From NCBI RefSeq assembly GCF_000832985.1, contig NZ_CP009920.1:3466501-3530500 (forward strand): 64,000 bases of DNA, written 5' to 3'. Below the pieces are notes generated by a model. The model saw only the letters and a list, made by a program, of their open reading frames with translations, did not search any database and was not told the DNA's origin. The position numbers and the translations under genes were made by a program. This stretch comes from Priestia megaterium NBRC 15308 = ATCC 14581 (GTDB lineage Bacteria > Bacillota > Bacilli > Bacillales > Bacillaceae_H). Position 1 is the first letter of the stretch, and the number at the start of each line of letters is the position of its first letter. Shown one piece after another: positions 1 through 8,588 of the stretch.

Positions 1-86
1 CTCATGTTTTTATATAGTATATAATATTCTGTTAATTCATAAAACAATATTTTATGTATATGTTTTAGGGAAAAAGGATAACAAAA

Positions 87-111
87 TAAGAAAATTTTTC
101 TTTACGGATAT
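87..111 (+). promoter_or_regulatory. Weak sigma-D-like promoter before cheV
   Basis: TAAG at 87-90 and ACGGATAT at 104-111 resemble the flagellar sigma-D elements TAAA and GCCGATAT, which would suit a chemotaxis gene. The 13-base spacing is short and both elements are imperfect, so this is only a suggestion. Confidence 0.25.
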
Positions 112-179
112 AAGAGGCGCTCACTATAATGGGAAATATGGACTATTAGATAAACAGGTGAGATGAGAGGAGTAAGTAT

Positions 180-1085
180 ATGAATCCAGATAAAGGAATA
201 CTGTTGGAAAGTGGTACAAACGAACTGGAAATTGTCGAATTTGAGATAGGAAATGTTTGGTTTGGCATTAATGTAGTAAAAGTTAGAGAGATTATTAATC
301 CCGTATCTATTACACCTGTTCCCAATGCGCATTCTTACATAGAAGGTATTATAGAGCTAAGAGGGGAAGTACTTCCTGTTGTTGACATAGCAAAAGCATT
401 AAAAATGGAACCTTCAAATACGCCGGAAAAAGATAAGTTAATTGTTACAGAGTTCAATCAGCAAAAAATTGTCTTTCATACCCATGCAGTGACGCAAATT
501 CACCGTATTTCTTGGAAAGAAATTGAGAAGCCTTCAGATTTGTATCAAGGTTTGGAAACGCAGATTACTGGAGTGGTAAAATTACACGGTCAAATGATTC
601 TGCTGTTAGACTTTGAAAAGCTGATTTCTGACGTGAACCCTGATGCGGGTATTAATCAGTCGAAAATCAAAAAGCTAGGGGCTAGGGAGCGCTCTAATAA
701 AAAGATTGTCGTAGCTGAAGACTCACCGCTGCTGCGCCGAATGATTGAAGATACTCTTGCACAAGCAGGTTATGAGAACACGGAATTTTTTGAGAACGGT
801 GAGGAAGCGTGGAACTATCTGAGCTCAGTGATCGATGAAGGTGTGGAAATCAGTGATCAAGTCCAGCTGCTTATTACAGATATAGAAATGCCGCAAATGG
901 ATGGGCATCATTTAACTAAAAAAGTGAAAGAAAATCCTCAGCTTTCTATACTTCCAGTCATTATCTTCTCTTCTCTTATCACAGAAGATTTACGTCACAA
1001 GGGAAAGATGGTAGGAGCGGAAGGACAAGTAAGTAAGCCGGAAATCGGAGAGCTTGTTGAGTTGATCGATCTCTATATTTTGTAG
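180..1085 (+). CDS. cheV: Chemotaxis coupling/adaptation protein CheV
   Basis: A CheW-like coupling domain (about residues 15-155) is fused to a response-regulator receiver domain (about 172-300), the hallmark arrangement of CheV. The receiver keeps the acidic pair E180-D181 and the phospho-acceptor D234 in LLITDIEMPQMDG. CheV couples chemoreceptors to the CheA kinase at the membrane and, once phosphorylated, aids adaptation. The 301-residue length is normal for the family. An SD (GAGAGGAG) sits just before the ATG. The gene is monocistronic, ending in a terminator shared with convergent ykyB, as in B. subtilis. Confidence 0.95.
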   Translation: MNPDKGILLESGTNELEIVEFEIGNVWFGINVVKVREIINPVSITPVPNAHSYIEGIIELRGEVLPVVDIAKALKMEPSNTPEKDKLIVTEFNQQKIVFHTHAVTQIHRISWKEIEKPSDLYQGLETQITGVVKLHGQMILLLDFEKLISDVNPDAGINQSKIKKLGARERSNKKIVVAEDSPLLRRMIEDTLAQAGYENTEFFENGEEAWNYLSSVIDEGVEISDQVQLLITDIEMPQMDGHHLTKKVKENPQLSILPVIIFSSLITEDLRHKGKMVGAEGQVSKPEIGELVELIDLYIL

Positions 1086-1091
1086 GATCAC

Positions 1092-1136
1092 AAAAAAGTG
1101 CCTGAAAGCAGATTGCTCCACTTCAGGCACTTTTTT
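1092..1136. terminator. Bidirectional terminator between cheV and ykyB
   Basis: A hairpin pairs GTGCCTGAA with TTCAGGCAC and is flanked by A6 and T6, so it can stop transcripts from both sides. It overlaps the ykyB stop region. Confidence 0.85.
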
Positions 1137-1602
1137 AAAAATAACTTTTACCCAGCGGTTTAAACACAGGTGCTTGCCGTTTTCTTGGAGTCGAAACAGG
1201 GCTTTTCGCCGGCTGTACGAGATGACCCGTATATTTAGATAATAAGCGCTTCGCATAAGATAATGACATAGTCGTTTTGGGATTTCGATACTGATGGTTT
1301 AAATGGCCGAGGTGTGATAACTCTTTGAAGTCTTCTTTCTTTGGAGGCATATGGAAAAAGTAGTCTCCAACTGATACAAGTACATCTGATTTTTGTTGAC
1401 TTTTACCAGGGTTTGGCGAAAAGTGAAGTCCTTCTTTTTTGGCTTTTCCTTCTAAAATTAGTTGATCTAATGCAATTTTCTTTAACGTATATAACTGCTT
1501 AGGATCAGGAGCAGCTTTTGCGTGACGATTTACAGTGAAAATAGCTTGTGCAATCTCAGATACAGACGGGGTCAAAGAGCCTTGTCCATTTGCTTGAGAC
1601 AT
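1135..1602 (-). CDS. ykyB: YkyB family protein of unknown function
   Basis: This 155-residue protein matches the YkyB family by length, sequence character and position between cheV and ykuD. It is soluble, with no signal peptide or membrane segment. The N-terminal half (SEIAQAIFTVNRHAKAA) looks helical and the C-terminal tail is rich in Lys, Pro and Arg. The SD GGGAGTG lies just upstream of the ATG. No catalytic motif is evident and I know of no established biochemical role. Confidence 0.85.
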   Translation of the reverse strand: MSQANGQGSLTPSVSEIAQAIFTVNRHAKAAPDPKQLYTLKKIALDQLILEGKAKKEGLHFSPNPGKSQQKSDVLVSVGDYFFHMPPKKEDFKELSHLGHLNHQYRNPKTTMSLSYAKRLLSKYTGHLVQPAKSPVSTPRKRQAPVFKPLGKSYF

Positions 1603-1856
1603 ACGTTCACTCCCTTTCTATCATATCAGCTGTTCAACCTATAAGGTGAAAGCTGATACGTTCATTATAGCGTGTCTTGTCCCATTTGAAAATAATTACA
1701 CGAAGAAGTATTTTGGTAATTAATGAAATTTCCTATGTATAGGGTTTGTTTTGTTACGCTTCCTTATACAAGTAAAGTGGAACAGCACGCCATACTTTCT
1801 ATTTTAAAAAAATGCTGCTCCCACAGTTAAACCATCATTGATTAGTAAATCCCGAA

Positions 1857-2369
1857 CTATTGAGCCATTCGTCGAGAAGGTCGAATATAAACACCAGTCC
1901 CATTTGGCACAATTTGAGCTAGCTCATTTACTTGGGCATTATACATGCGAATGCATCCTTTGGATACGGCTTTTCCAATAGAACTTGGATCATTTGTTCC
2001 GTGAATGCCATATGACTTTTTAGACAAGCTTAGCCACATTGTGCCAAAAGGCCCCCCGGGGTTTGGCTCCCGGTTAACGATAACAAAGTCTCCAGTAGGG
2101 GTTGTGCTCAGCATTTTTCCTGCTGCAATGGGATAGACTTTTTGTATGATATTATTTCTTCGTAATTCAAGCTGCTTTTCAGCAATAAACACGTGGATCG
2201 TGTAAGGAATGAGCTCTTTATCAGGGAGGTTTGGAATGATGATTACTTGCCCAGGCTTCAGCGTACTATGGCTTACAAAAGGATTAGCCATCCACAGATC
2301 TTCAACCGGAGTCCGGTAGTCACCTGAAACGCTTTGCCAGGTTTCACCGCGCTTTACTATATATCTCAT
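1857..2369 (-). CDS. ykuD: L,D-transpeptidase with LysM domain (YkuD)
   Basis: An N-terminal LysM peptidoglycan-binding module (about residues 2-48) is followed by a YkuD catalytic domain (about 55-165). The signature HGTNDPSSIGKAVSKGCIRM gives H123 and the nucleophile C139. The enzyme forms or edits 3-3 cross-links and other L,D-bonds in the wall; B. subtilis YkuD is linked to the spore. At 170 residues it is near the usual 164. There is no obvious signal peptide, also true of the B. subtilis protein. It is divergent from ppx. Confidence 0.95.
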   Translation of the reverse strand: MRYIVKRGETWQSVSGDYRTPVEDLWMANPFVSHSTLKPGQVIIIPNLPDKELIPYTIHVFIAEKQLELRRNNIIQKVYPIAAGKMLSTTPTGDFVIVNREPNPGGPFGTMWLSLSKKSYGIHGTNDPSSIGKAVSKGCIRMYNAQVNELAQIVPNGTGVYIRPSRRMAQ

Positions 2370-2478
2370 TAACTTCGCTCCTTTGATATATGACTATGTT
2401 GTAACAGTATACGGTTGAAAAAAGTAAAAGTGACCTTTGTGAGCATAAAGTTATTTTGAAAAAGGTGTTGAAATTACA

Positions 2479-4005
2479 TTGACTTATAAACATGGACTGA
2501 TTGATATAGGCTCAAATACGATACGCCTTGTTATTTATGAATACAAAAAAGGCAGAGGATTTAAGCAAGTTGAAAACGTGAAAGTAGCTGCACGGCTTCG
2601 AAATTATTTAAGTAAAGAAGGAATGTTAACGGCTAAAGGAATATATACCTTGCTTGATACGCTTAAAACGTTTGGAGTTATTATCAAGCATCAGCAGCTG
2701 CCGCACGTTACCTGTGTGGCCACAGCTACCATTCGTCAAGCGGCTAATGCAAAAGAAGTTCTAGATCTTGTAAAAAAAGAAACGGGCTTTTCTATTCAAC
2801 TATTGTCTGAATATGAAGAAGCATATTACGGCTTTGTTGCCGTTATTCATTCTACTTCGATCGAAGAAGCCATTACAATTGACATTGGTGGGGGAAGTAC
2901 GGAAGTTACGTATTTTCGCAATCGAGAGTTAGTGCAGTACCACAGCTTTCCGTTCGGTGCCTTATCTCTGCGTCTGCAGTTCGTCAAAGGCAATATTCCC
3001 ACTGCAGAAGAAAAAGTAAAAATCCGCGATTTCCTGATCCGGTATTTCCATGCTGTCCCGTGGCTTTTAAATCGCCAAGTTCCGATTGTGGCAATTGGAG
3101 GAAGTGCAAGAAGTATGGTGCAAGTGCATCAAGGTTTTATCCACTATCCTCTCGCCGGGCTGCATCAATATGAAATGAATTTAGCTGATATATTGCATGT
3201 GAAATCCGCTATAGGCTCATTGTCTTATCACAATCTTCAAAAGCTAGACCGCTTGTCAAAAGATCGTGCGGATACAATTTTGCCAGCGATTGAAGTATTT
3301 CAATCATTATATGAAACAGTCAACGCGACTCGCTTCATCTTAAGTCGCAAAGGCTTAAGAGAAGGGGTGTTATTTAAGGAAGCGTCTGATGCTAATATCC
3401 AGCCAATGTACCCCGATGTCATACAGCAAAGTTTTCAAGAAATAATGGAAGAGTTTGAAATAAATAAAGATTATGTCAAACAGCTTACCCGCACAGCTAT
3501 TATGATTTTTCAGCATCTTAAGGAGCAGGGACCAGTTGATTTAAAAGAGGATGACTTAGCGCTTCTTATAAAAGCTGCGCAAGTGTATGATATAGGAGAG
3601 TATATTGATGCGGAATCAAGCAGCCAGCATACGTTTTATGTGCTTGCTAATCGTACAATCGATGGAATTTCACATAAAGAACGTTTAAAGCTGGCACTTG
3701 TTTCTTCATATAAAGGGAAGTCTTCTTTTAGGCAATATGTTGCTCCTTTTAAAAAGTGGTTAACAAAAAAAGAACAAAAAAAAGTCCAGCTGCTCGGTGC
3801 GGTTTTAAAAATAGCTGACGGTTTACATGCAACAAAGCGAAATATTATTCAACATATTGACATGAAAAGCGATGAAAACACAGTTACGATTAAACTATTA
3901 TGTACAAAAACCTTTCGTCCTGAACAATATCAGGCTGAAAAACAGAAAAAGCATCTAGAAAAAGTAGTGGAAAAAAATATTGTTCTTGAATTTGCTAAGC
4001 TTTAG
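2479..4005 (+). CDS. ppx: Ppx/GppA exopolyphosphatase
   Basis: The N-terminal half is an actin-fold Ppx/GppA phosphatase: phosphate-binding loop DIGSNTIRLVIYE (residues 9-21) and second glycine loop DIGGGSTEV (about 134-142). The C-terminal half (about 310-500) resembles the HD-like domain of long Ppx proteins. It hydrolyses terminal phosphates from inorganic polyphosphate or acts on pppGpp. The start is TTG with a modest upstream AAAGGTG. It is followed 73 bases on by ppk, so the pair makes a polyphosphate turnover unit. B. subtilis 168 has no ppk at this place, so the pair is an insertion relative to it. Confidence 0.92.
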   Translation: MTYKHGLIDIGSNTIRLVIYEYKKGRGFKQVENVKVAARLRNYLSKEGMLTAKGIYTLLDTLKTFGVIIKHQQLPHVTCVATATIRQAANAKEVLDLVKKETGFSIQLLSEYEEAYYGFVAVIHSTSIEEAITIDIGGGSTEVTYFRNRELVQYHSFPFGALSLRLQFVKGNIPTAEEKVKIRDFLIRYFHAVPWLLNRQVPIVAIGGSARSMVQVHQGFIHYPLAGLHQYEMNLADILHVKSAIGSLSYHNLQKLDRLSKDRADTILPAIEVFQSLYETVNATRFILSRKGLREGVLFKEASDANIQPMYPDVIQQSFQEIMEEFEINKDYVKQLTRTAIMIFQHLKEQGPVDLKEDDLALLIKAAQVYDIGEYIDAESSSQHTFYVLANRTIDGISHKERLKLALVSSYKGKSSFRQYVAPFKKWLTKKEQKKVQLLGAVLKIADGLHATKRNIIQHIDMKSDENTVTIKLLCTKTFRPEQYQAEKQKKHLEKVVEKNIVLEFAKL

Positions 4006-4078
4006 AATAACGCTGAATCGGTTAGAATATTCAGTATAGCTAACTAGATTAAATCCATTATCCTGGAAGGTGAGGCTA

Positions 4079-6202
4079 ATGTTAGAAAGTAATCGCACTT
4101 ATAAGCAAACCATACAAGTGGCTGATTCAGCTTATTACAATAATCGTGAATTGAGCTGGCTGGCTTTTAACAAGCGGGTGCTGGAAGAAGCAGTAGATAC
4201 GAAAAACCCTTTGCTTGAGCGGTTTAGATTTCTAGGAATTTTCAGTTCAAATTTGGATGAGTTTTTTATGATTCGGGTAGCCGGATTAAAAGATCAAGTG
4301 AAAGCTGGATTTAGCAAACCTGAAAACAAAGCAGGCTTAACTCCTAAACAGCAGCTATTTTCTATCTCCAAACAAAACCACGATCTAATCAAGCAGCAGT
4401 ATGATACGTATATTCATACACTTCTTCCCGAATTACAGAAATACGGCGTGGAAATCATTGCGGTTGAAAAGCTGGAGAAATCAAATCTAGATAAGCTTGA
4501 ACAGTATTTTGACGAGCAAATCTTTCCCGTATTAACTCCTATGGCTATTGATACCTACCGGCCGTTTCCTATGTTGATGAATAAAAGCTTGAACTTAGCA
4601 GTCGTCCTTTCAGAAAATTTAAATGATGAGCAGCAAATTGCTGAAATAAAAGGAAGGCTAGCTATCGTTCAAGTACCTTCGATGCTAACGCGCTACATTG
4701 AAATAGCCACATCAGATTCTACCCGTCTATTTGTATTGCTAGAGGATGTGATTGCCTATTTTATTAAGAAGTTGTTTAAGGGATATCGCGTTTCTTCCGT
4801 TTCTCAATTTCGAATTACCCGCAACGCAGATATGACTATTCACGAAGAAGACGCTCAAGATTTACTAAAAGAAATTGAAGAAGAATTGCAGAAGCGAAAA
4901 TGGGGAGCGGCTGTTCGTCTTGAGATTAAGAGTCCATATGATCAGGGTGTACTAGCGTATTTAAAGTCAGTACTTGAAATTGACGATGAAGATGTGTATG
5001 AGATCGAAGGACAGCTGGATTTAACCAGTTTATTTTCGTTTTATAGATTACTTAAATCTACGCATGAAGAGTTGGCTGAAAAAGCCTTTATTCCTAAGCT
5101 TACAACAGAGTTACACCCGGATCAAAATATTTTCGATCAAATGATTCAAAGAGATATTTTGCTTCACCATCCTTATGAATCGTTTAAGCCGGTACTCGAT
5201 TTTGTTAACGGTGCAGCAGACGATGAAAATGTGCTTGCTATTAAGCAAACGTTATACAGGGTAAGCGGAGATTCTCCCGTTATTAAAGCATTAAAACGAG
5301 CGGCTGCAAAAGGTAAACAAGTGACGGTACTAGTTGAACTAAAAGCGAGGTTTGATGAAGAGAATAATGTGCAATGGGCTAAAGAGCTAGAGCGGGCAGG
5401 GTGCCACGTGATATATGGAATGACGCATTTAAAAACGCATGGTAAAATTACGCTCGTGGTGAGAAGAGAAGGAGAGCATATTAAACGGTTTGTTCATCTT
5501 GGTACTGGGAATTACAACGATGCCACAGCAAAGATCTATACGGATATAAGTCTTTTTACTGTCAACCGAAACATCGGGATAGATGCGGCCAATTTTTTTA
5601 ATTACTTAAGTGGCTATACGCAAAAACCAGTATATCATCATTTATCCGTTGCACCATTTGATATAAGAAATGATTTTTTGCACCTCATTGATCAGGAAAT
5701 CCATTATCATAGACGGTATGGCAATGGAAGAATCATTGGGAAAATGAACTCATTGACGGATAAAATTTTAATTATGAAGCTATATGAAGCTTCTATAGCT
5801 GGTGTGACAATCGAACTCATTGTTAGAGGAGCGTGCTGCTTGCGCCCTCAAATTCAAGGCGTTAGCGAGAATATAAGAGTAAGAAGCATTGTCGGACGAT
5901 TTTTAGAGCATAGCCGAATCTATTATTTTCATCATAATAAACAGGAAAAGTTTTTCTTTTCATCTGCAGATATGATGACAAGAAATATGGTGAAACGAGT
6001 AGAAATTTTATTTCCTATCTTGGATACACATTTGAAAAAAAAAGTGTGGAAGTGGCTTGAAGTTATGCTTGCTGATAATGTAAAAGCACGAGAACAAGAC
6101 CAAGAAGGGAATTATCATTACGTCATAAAAAAAGACCATGAGCTCTCTATTAATAGTCAAGAGATTTTTTGTCAATATGCTCTTTGCGACGATCAAGAAT
6201 AA
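4079..6202 (+). CDS. ppk: Polyphosphate kinase (PPK1)
   Basis: PPK1 reversibly transfers the ATP gamma phosphate to polyphosphate. The N-terminal domain (NRELSWLAFNKRVLEEA), head domain and two phospholipase-D-like catalytic domains are all present. THLKTHGKI carries the conserved His region, and the FVHLGTGNYND motif is intact. The SD GGAAGGTGAG ends five bases before the ATG at 4079, so I prefer this start (707 residues) to a GTG nine bases upstream that overlaps the SD. It lies downstream of ppx and ends at a strong terminator. Confidence 0.95.
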   Translation: MLESNRTYKQTIQVADSAYYNNRELSWLAFNKRVLEEAVDTKNPLLERFRFLGIFSSNLDEFFMIRVAGLKDQVKAGFSKPENKAGLTPKQQLFSISKQNHDLIKQQYDTYIHTLLPELQKYGVEIIAVEKLEKSNLDKLEQYFDEQIFPVLTPMAIDTYRPFPMLMNKSLNLAVVLSENLNDEQQIAEIKGRLAIVQVPSMLTRYIEIATSDSTRLFVLLEDVIAYFIKKLFKGYRVSSVSQFRITRNADMTIHEEDAQDLLKEIEEELQKRKWGAAVRLEIKSPYDQGVLAYLKSVLEIDDEDVYEIEGQLDLTSLFSFYRLLKSTHEELAEKAFIPKLTTELHPDQNIFDQMIQRDILLHHPYESFKPVLDFVNGAADDENVLAIKQTLYRVSGDSPVIKALKRAAAKGKQVTVLVELKARFDEENNVQWAKELERAGCHVIYGMTHLKTHGKITLVVRREGEHIKRFVHLGTGNYNDATAKIYTDISLFTVNRNIGIDAANFFNYLSGYTQKPVYHHLSVAPFDIRNDFLHLIDQEIHYHRRYGNGRIIGKMNSLTDKILIMKLYEASIAGVTIELIVRGACCLRPQIQGVSENIRVRSIVGRFLEHSRIYYFHHNKQEKFFFSSADMMTRNMVKRVEILFPILDTHLKKKVWKWLEVMLADNVKAREQDQEGNYHYVIKKDHELSINSQEIFCQYALCDDQE

Positions 6203-6205
6203 CAT

Positions 6206-6231
6206 AAAAAAAGCCGAGTGCTCGGCTTTTT
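6206..6231. terminator. Terminator after ppk, shared with convergent gene
   Basis: AAGCCGAG pairs with CTCGGCTT around a two-base loop, with an A-run before and a T-run after. It serves ppk and could serve the glycine-rich gene on the other strand. Confidence 0.85.
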
Positions 6232-6241
6232 AGTCATGTTA

Positions 6242-6535
6242 TTATCTAGGAATGGGACCAACAGGACCGTATCCAGGTCCGTAGTATGTGTTATAAACAG
6301 GAGCACCGCCTCCATAGCCGGCACCAGGGTAGCCTCCTCCAGGAAATCCACCGCCGTAAAACGGAACTGGATAAGGATAAGGTGGTGGACAGCACCCAGG
6401 TCTGCCTCCAAAACCGCCAACAGCTAGTCCGCCAAGCAGCCCACCAGCTAAGCCAGCAACAAAAGGAAATCCAAAAAAGCGCTCGTCGCCATTTGGAATA
6501 TTACGATATCCTGTATAGGGATATTGATAGTACAT
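6242..6535 (-). CDS. Gly/Tyr/Pro-rich small protein, possible spore-surface protein
   Basis: The 97-residue protein begins with Tyr/Pro-rich sequence (MYYQYPYTGYRN). A Gly/Ala segment (FPFVAGLAGGLLGGLAVGGF) could be a short hydrophobic or collagen-like stretch, then CCPPPYPYPVP and Gly-Gly-Tyr repeats follow. Composition recalls spore coat or exosporium proteins of Bacillus, but I recognise no specific family. An excellent SD (AAGGAGG) seven bases before the ATG supports expression. The opposite-strand frames here are shadows. The coat role is inference from composition only. Confidence 0.75.
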   Translation of the reverse strand: MYYQYPYTGYRNIPNGDERFFGFPFVAGLAGGLLGGLAVGGFGGRPGCCPPPYPYPVPFYGGGFPGGGYPGAGYGGGAPVYNTYYGPGYGPVGPIPR

Positions 6536-6648
6536 ATTTTAACCTCCTTGTCAGTTGTCTTTGTAGTGTATGGCTGAACAGAAGTTTTTGAGCCTGGTTT
6601 ATTTCTTTAAGACTAGAATTAGGCGGTCATGATCAGCTAAAAAAAGAC

Positions 6649-6693
6649 AATCAACATAAAAACGCCCTGTAAGGGCGTTTTTATGTTGATTGC
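6649..6693. terminator. Long perfect hairpin terminator of ykuE
   Basis: Two 21-base arms, outer ends CAATCAACATAAAAACGCCC and its complement, surround a three-base GTA loop. The T5 tract within the arm makes it work as a terminator for ykuE on the minus strand; it overlaps the ykuE 3' end. Confidence 0.85.
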
Positions 6694-7547
6694 AGGGTGA
6701 AAAGCGTAATTTCAGGCGTAGCTAAAAAACGAAAAGGAATGCGAGTGGTTCCTAAGCCTCTATTCACATAAAGCTTCATTTTAGAATCTCCAACTTCGTA
6801 CATTCCTTCAGGGTAAACCGTCCCAAAGGGCGGTGTAATCAAAGGACCGTAAAAAGGAATTTGAATTTGGCCTCCATGACTATGGCCGGAGAGCTGAAGA
6901 TCCACTGGAAAAGGAGCTGCTTTGACAGCAACGTCAGGTTCATGAATCATAGCAATAGAAAAAATATCCGGCTGTAATTGCCCTAGTGTTCCTTCATATT
7001 GTGGATTCCCAAGCATAATATCATCGAGTCCACAAATATGAATGTAGCTTTTATCAGGCATGAATACCGTGTCAACTTCATTTACTAAAAGTCTAAATCC
7101 TGCGTCTTCAATGGCTTGTTTATAGATATTTGTTCCATATCCTCCGTGATCATGGTTACCATATATGGCATACTTTCCAAGAGGAGCCTGAAGCCTCTGT
7201 AAAATCGGGGGAATTCTTTCTGGATGTGGGTATTCATTAGGTACATCCATTAAATCTCCGGTAAATAATATAATAGTAGGCTTCAAATTATTTATGGTCA
7301 CCATAAGCTGTTCTAGTTGTAATAAATCATAAGAGAGTCCAAGATGAATATCACTAAATTGTAAAATTTTTATTCCGTTAAAGCTTTTCGGAATATTTTT
7401 AGAAGTAATTGTATGACGAACAATTTGCAGACGTCTAGGCTCAATATATTTGGCATATGTATACCCAAAAGACGTGGTGAGCAAAGACCCTAACGAAATA
7501 GACGCTAGTCCTTTCAAAAAAGATCGTCTTGTATACGTCTTTTTCAT
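6681..7547 (-). CDS. ykuE: Tat-exported metallophosphoesterase YkuE
   Basis: A calcineurin-like phosphoesterase fold is marked by its metal-ligand motifs in order: FSDIHLG, TGDLMD, GNHDHG and SGHSHGGQ. The N-terminus carries a twin-arginine signal (TRRSFLKGL followed by a hydrophobic stretch), so the folded protein should leave by the Tat route. In B. subtilis YkuE is a known TatAyCy substrate that ends in the cell wall. Length (288) fits the family. Its substrate is not settled; UDP-sugar or lipid hydrolysis is suggested for relatives. It is divergent from fadH. Confidence 0.93.
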   Translation of the reverse strand: MKKTYTRRSFLKGLASISLGSLLTTSFGYTYAKYIEPRRLQIVRHTITSKNIPKSFNGIKILQFSDIHLGLSYDLLQLEQLMVTINNLKPTIILFTGDLMDVPNEYPHPERIPPILQRLQAPLGKYAIYGNHDHGGYGTNIYKQAIEDAGFRLLVNEVDTVFMPDKSYIHICGLDDIMLGNPQYEGTLGQLQPDIFSIAMIHEPDVAVKAAPFPVDLQLSGHSHGGQIQIPFYGPLITPPFGTVYPEGMYEVGDSKMKLYVNRGLGTTRIPFRFLATPEITLFTLQST

Positions 7548-7649
7548 GCAAAATCAACCTATTCCTTATAGTTTTCAAGTTTTAATTATAGCATTGTTTT
7601 TTTTATCCTCACAACGAGAAGTCTGCTTTTAAGTTAAATAGATAAAAGT

Positions 7650-7678
7650 TTCACTTTATTCAGAAAAAATAGTAAAAT
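7650..7678 (+). promoter_or_regulatory. Candidate sigma-A promoter for fadH
   Basis: TTCACT (7650-7655) and TAAAAT (7673-7678) are 17 bases apart, 41 bases before the chosen fadH start. Confidence 0.4.
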
Positions 7679-7718
7679 GATAGTTGTACAACACTTATGT
7701 TTTGGGGAGGAATATAAA

Positions 7719-8483
7719 TTGAAGAACAAGGTCGTAATTGTTACTGGCGGTTCAAGTGGCATGGGAAAACATATGGCGAAGCGATTTGCAGAACAAGGTG
7801 CTCATGTGGTAATTACAGGTAGATCAGCCGATCGATTACAAGAGACAGAAAATGAAATTAAAACGTTTGATGGACAGGTACTTTCAGTGGTGATGGATGT
7901 ACGCAATCCAGAAGATGTGGAGCGCATGGTTCAAGAAACGGACAAGGCATTTGGACAAATTGATTTTTTAGTTAACAATGCTGCAGGCAATTTTATATGT
8001 GCAGCTGAAGACTTATCCATTAACGGATGGAACAGCGTAATTAATATCGTATTAAATGGTACATTTTATTGCAGTTCCGCAGTAGGAAAATATTGGATCA
8101 ATAAAGGCGCAAAAGGGGCCATTACAAACATTGTAGCTACATATGCCTGGAACGCAGGAGCAGGTGTTATTCATTCAGCTTGTGCCAAGTCAGGAGTTTT
8201 AACCATGACGCGCACGCTCGCAGTAGAGTGGGGGAAGAAATATGGTATACGAGTAAATGCGATTGCACCGGGGCCGATCGAGCGAACAGGAGGAGCCGAT
8301 AAATTATTTGAGTCAGAAAAAATGAAAGCGCGTACATTGGATTCTGTACCATTAGGACGCCTTGGAACTCCTGAGGAAATAGCAGGATTAGCTAGTTTCT
8401 TATTCTCCGATGAAGCGTCTTATATCAATGGGGAATGCATTACAATGGACGGGGGACAGTGGCTAAATCAGCATCCTTTTTAA
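7719..8483 (+). CDS. fadH: 2,4-dienoyl-CoA reductase, SDR family (FadH)
   Basis: This short-chain dehydrogenase has the Rossmann loop TGGSSGMGKH near the N-terminus and the NNAAGNF motif. In the active-site region (VIHSACAKSGVL) the usual YxxxK tyrosine is not in place but the Lys remains, typical of the dienoyl-CoA reductase branch. It reduces 2,4-dienoyl-CoA with NADPH during breakdown of unsaturated fatty acids. The TTG at 7719, ten bases after GGGGAGG, is preferred to an upstream ATG that lacks a ribosome site; this gives 254 residues, as in B. subtilis YkuF. No FadR-type operator was seen. Confidence 0.92.
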   Translation: MKNKVVIVTGGSSGMGKHMAKRFAEQGAHVVITGRSADRLQETENEIKTFDGQVLSVVMDVRNPEDVERMVQETDKAFGQIDFLVNNAAGNFICAAEDLSINGWNSVINIVLNGTFYCSSAVGKYWINKGAKGAITNIVATYAWNAGAGVIHSACAKSGVLTMTRTLAVEWGKKYGIRVNAIAPGPIERTGGADKLFESEKMKARTLDSVPLGRLGTPEEIAGLASFLFSDEASYINGECITMDGGQWLNQHPF

Positions 8484-8588
8484 GTTTGGATACGCACTAA
8501 AAAGTACAAAGCAATCCGAGAAGGACTAGCAAAATTATGCTATTCGTATTATACTAACGTAAAGTGAACAAGGAGAGGGGAGAGTTGA

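Noticed and set aside
1751-1825. GGAACAGCA/TGCTGCTCC as a ykuD terminator
   Set aside because: One mismatch, a wide loop and the T-run lies inside the loop, so it does not form a proper terminator.
6286-6591. Plus-strand frames over the glycine-rich gene
   Set aside because: The repetitive codons of the minus-strand gene keep other frames open; only the minus frame has a good SD.
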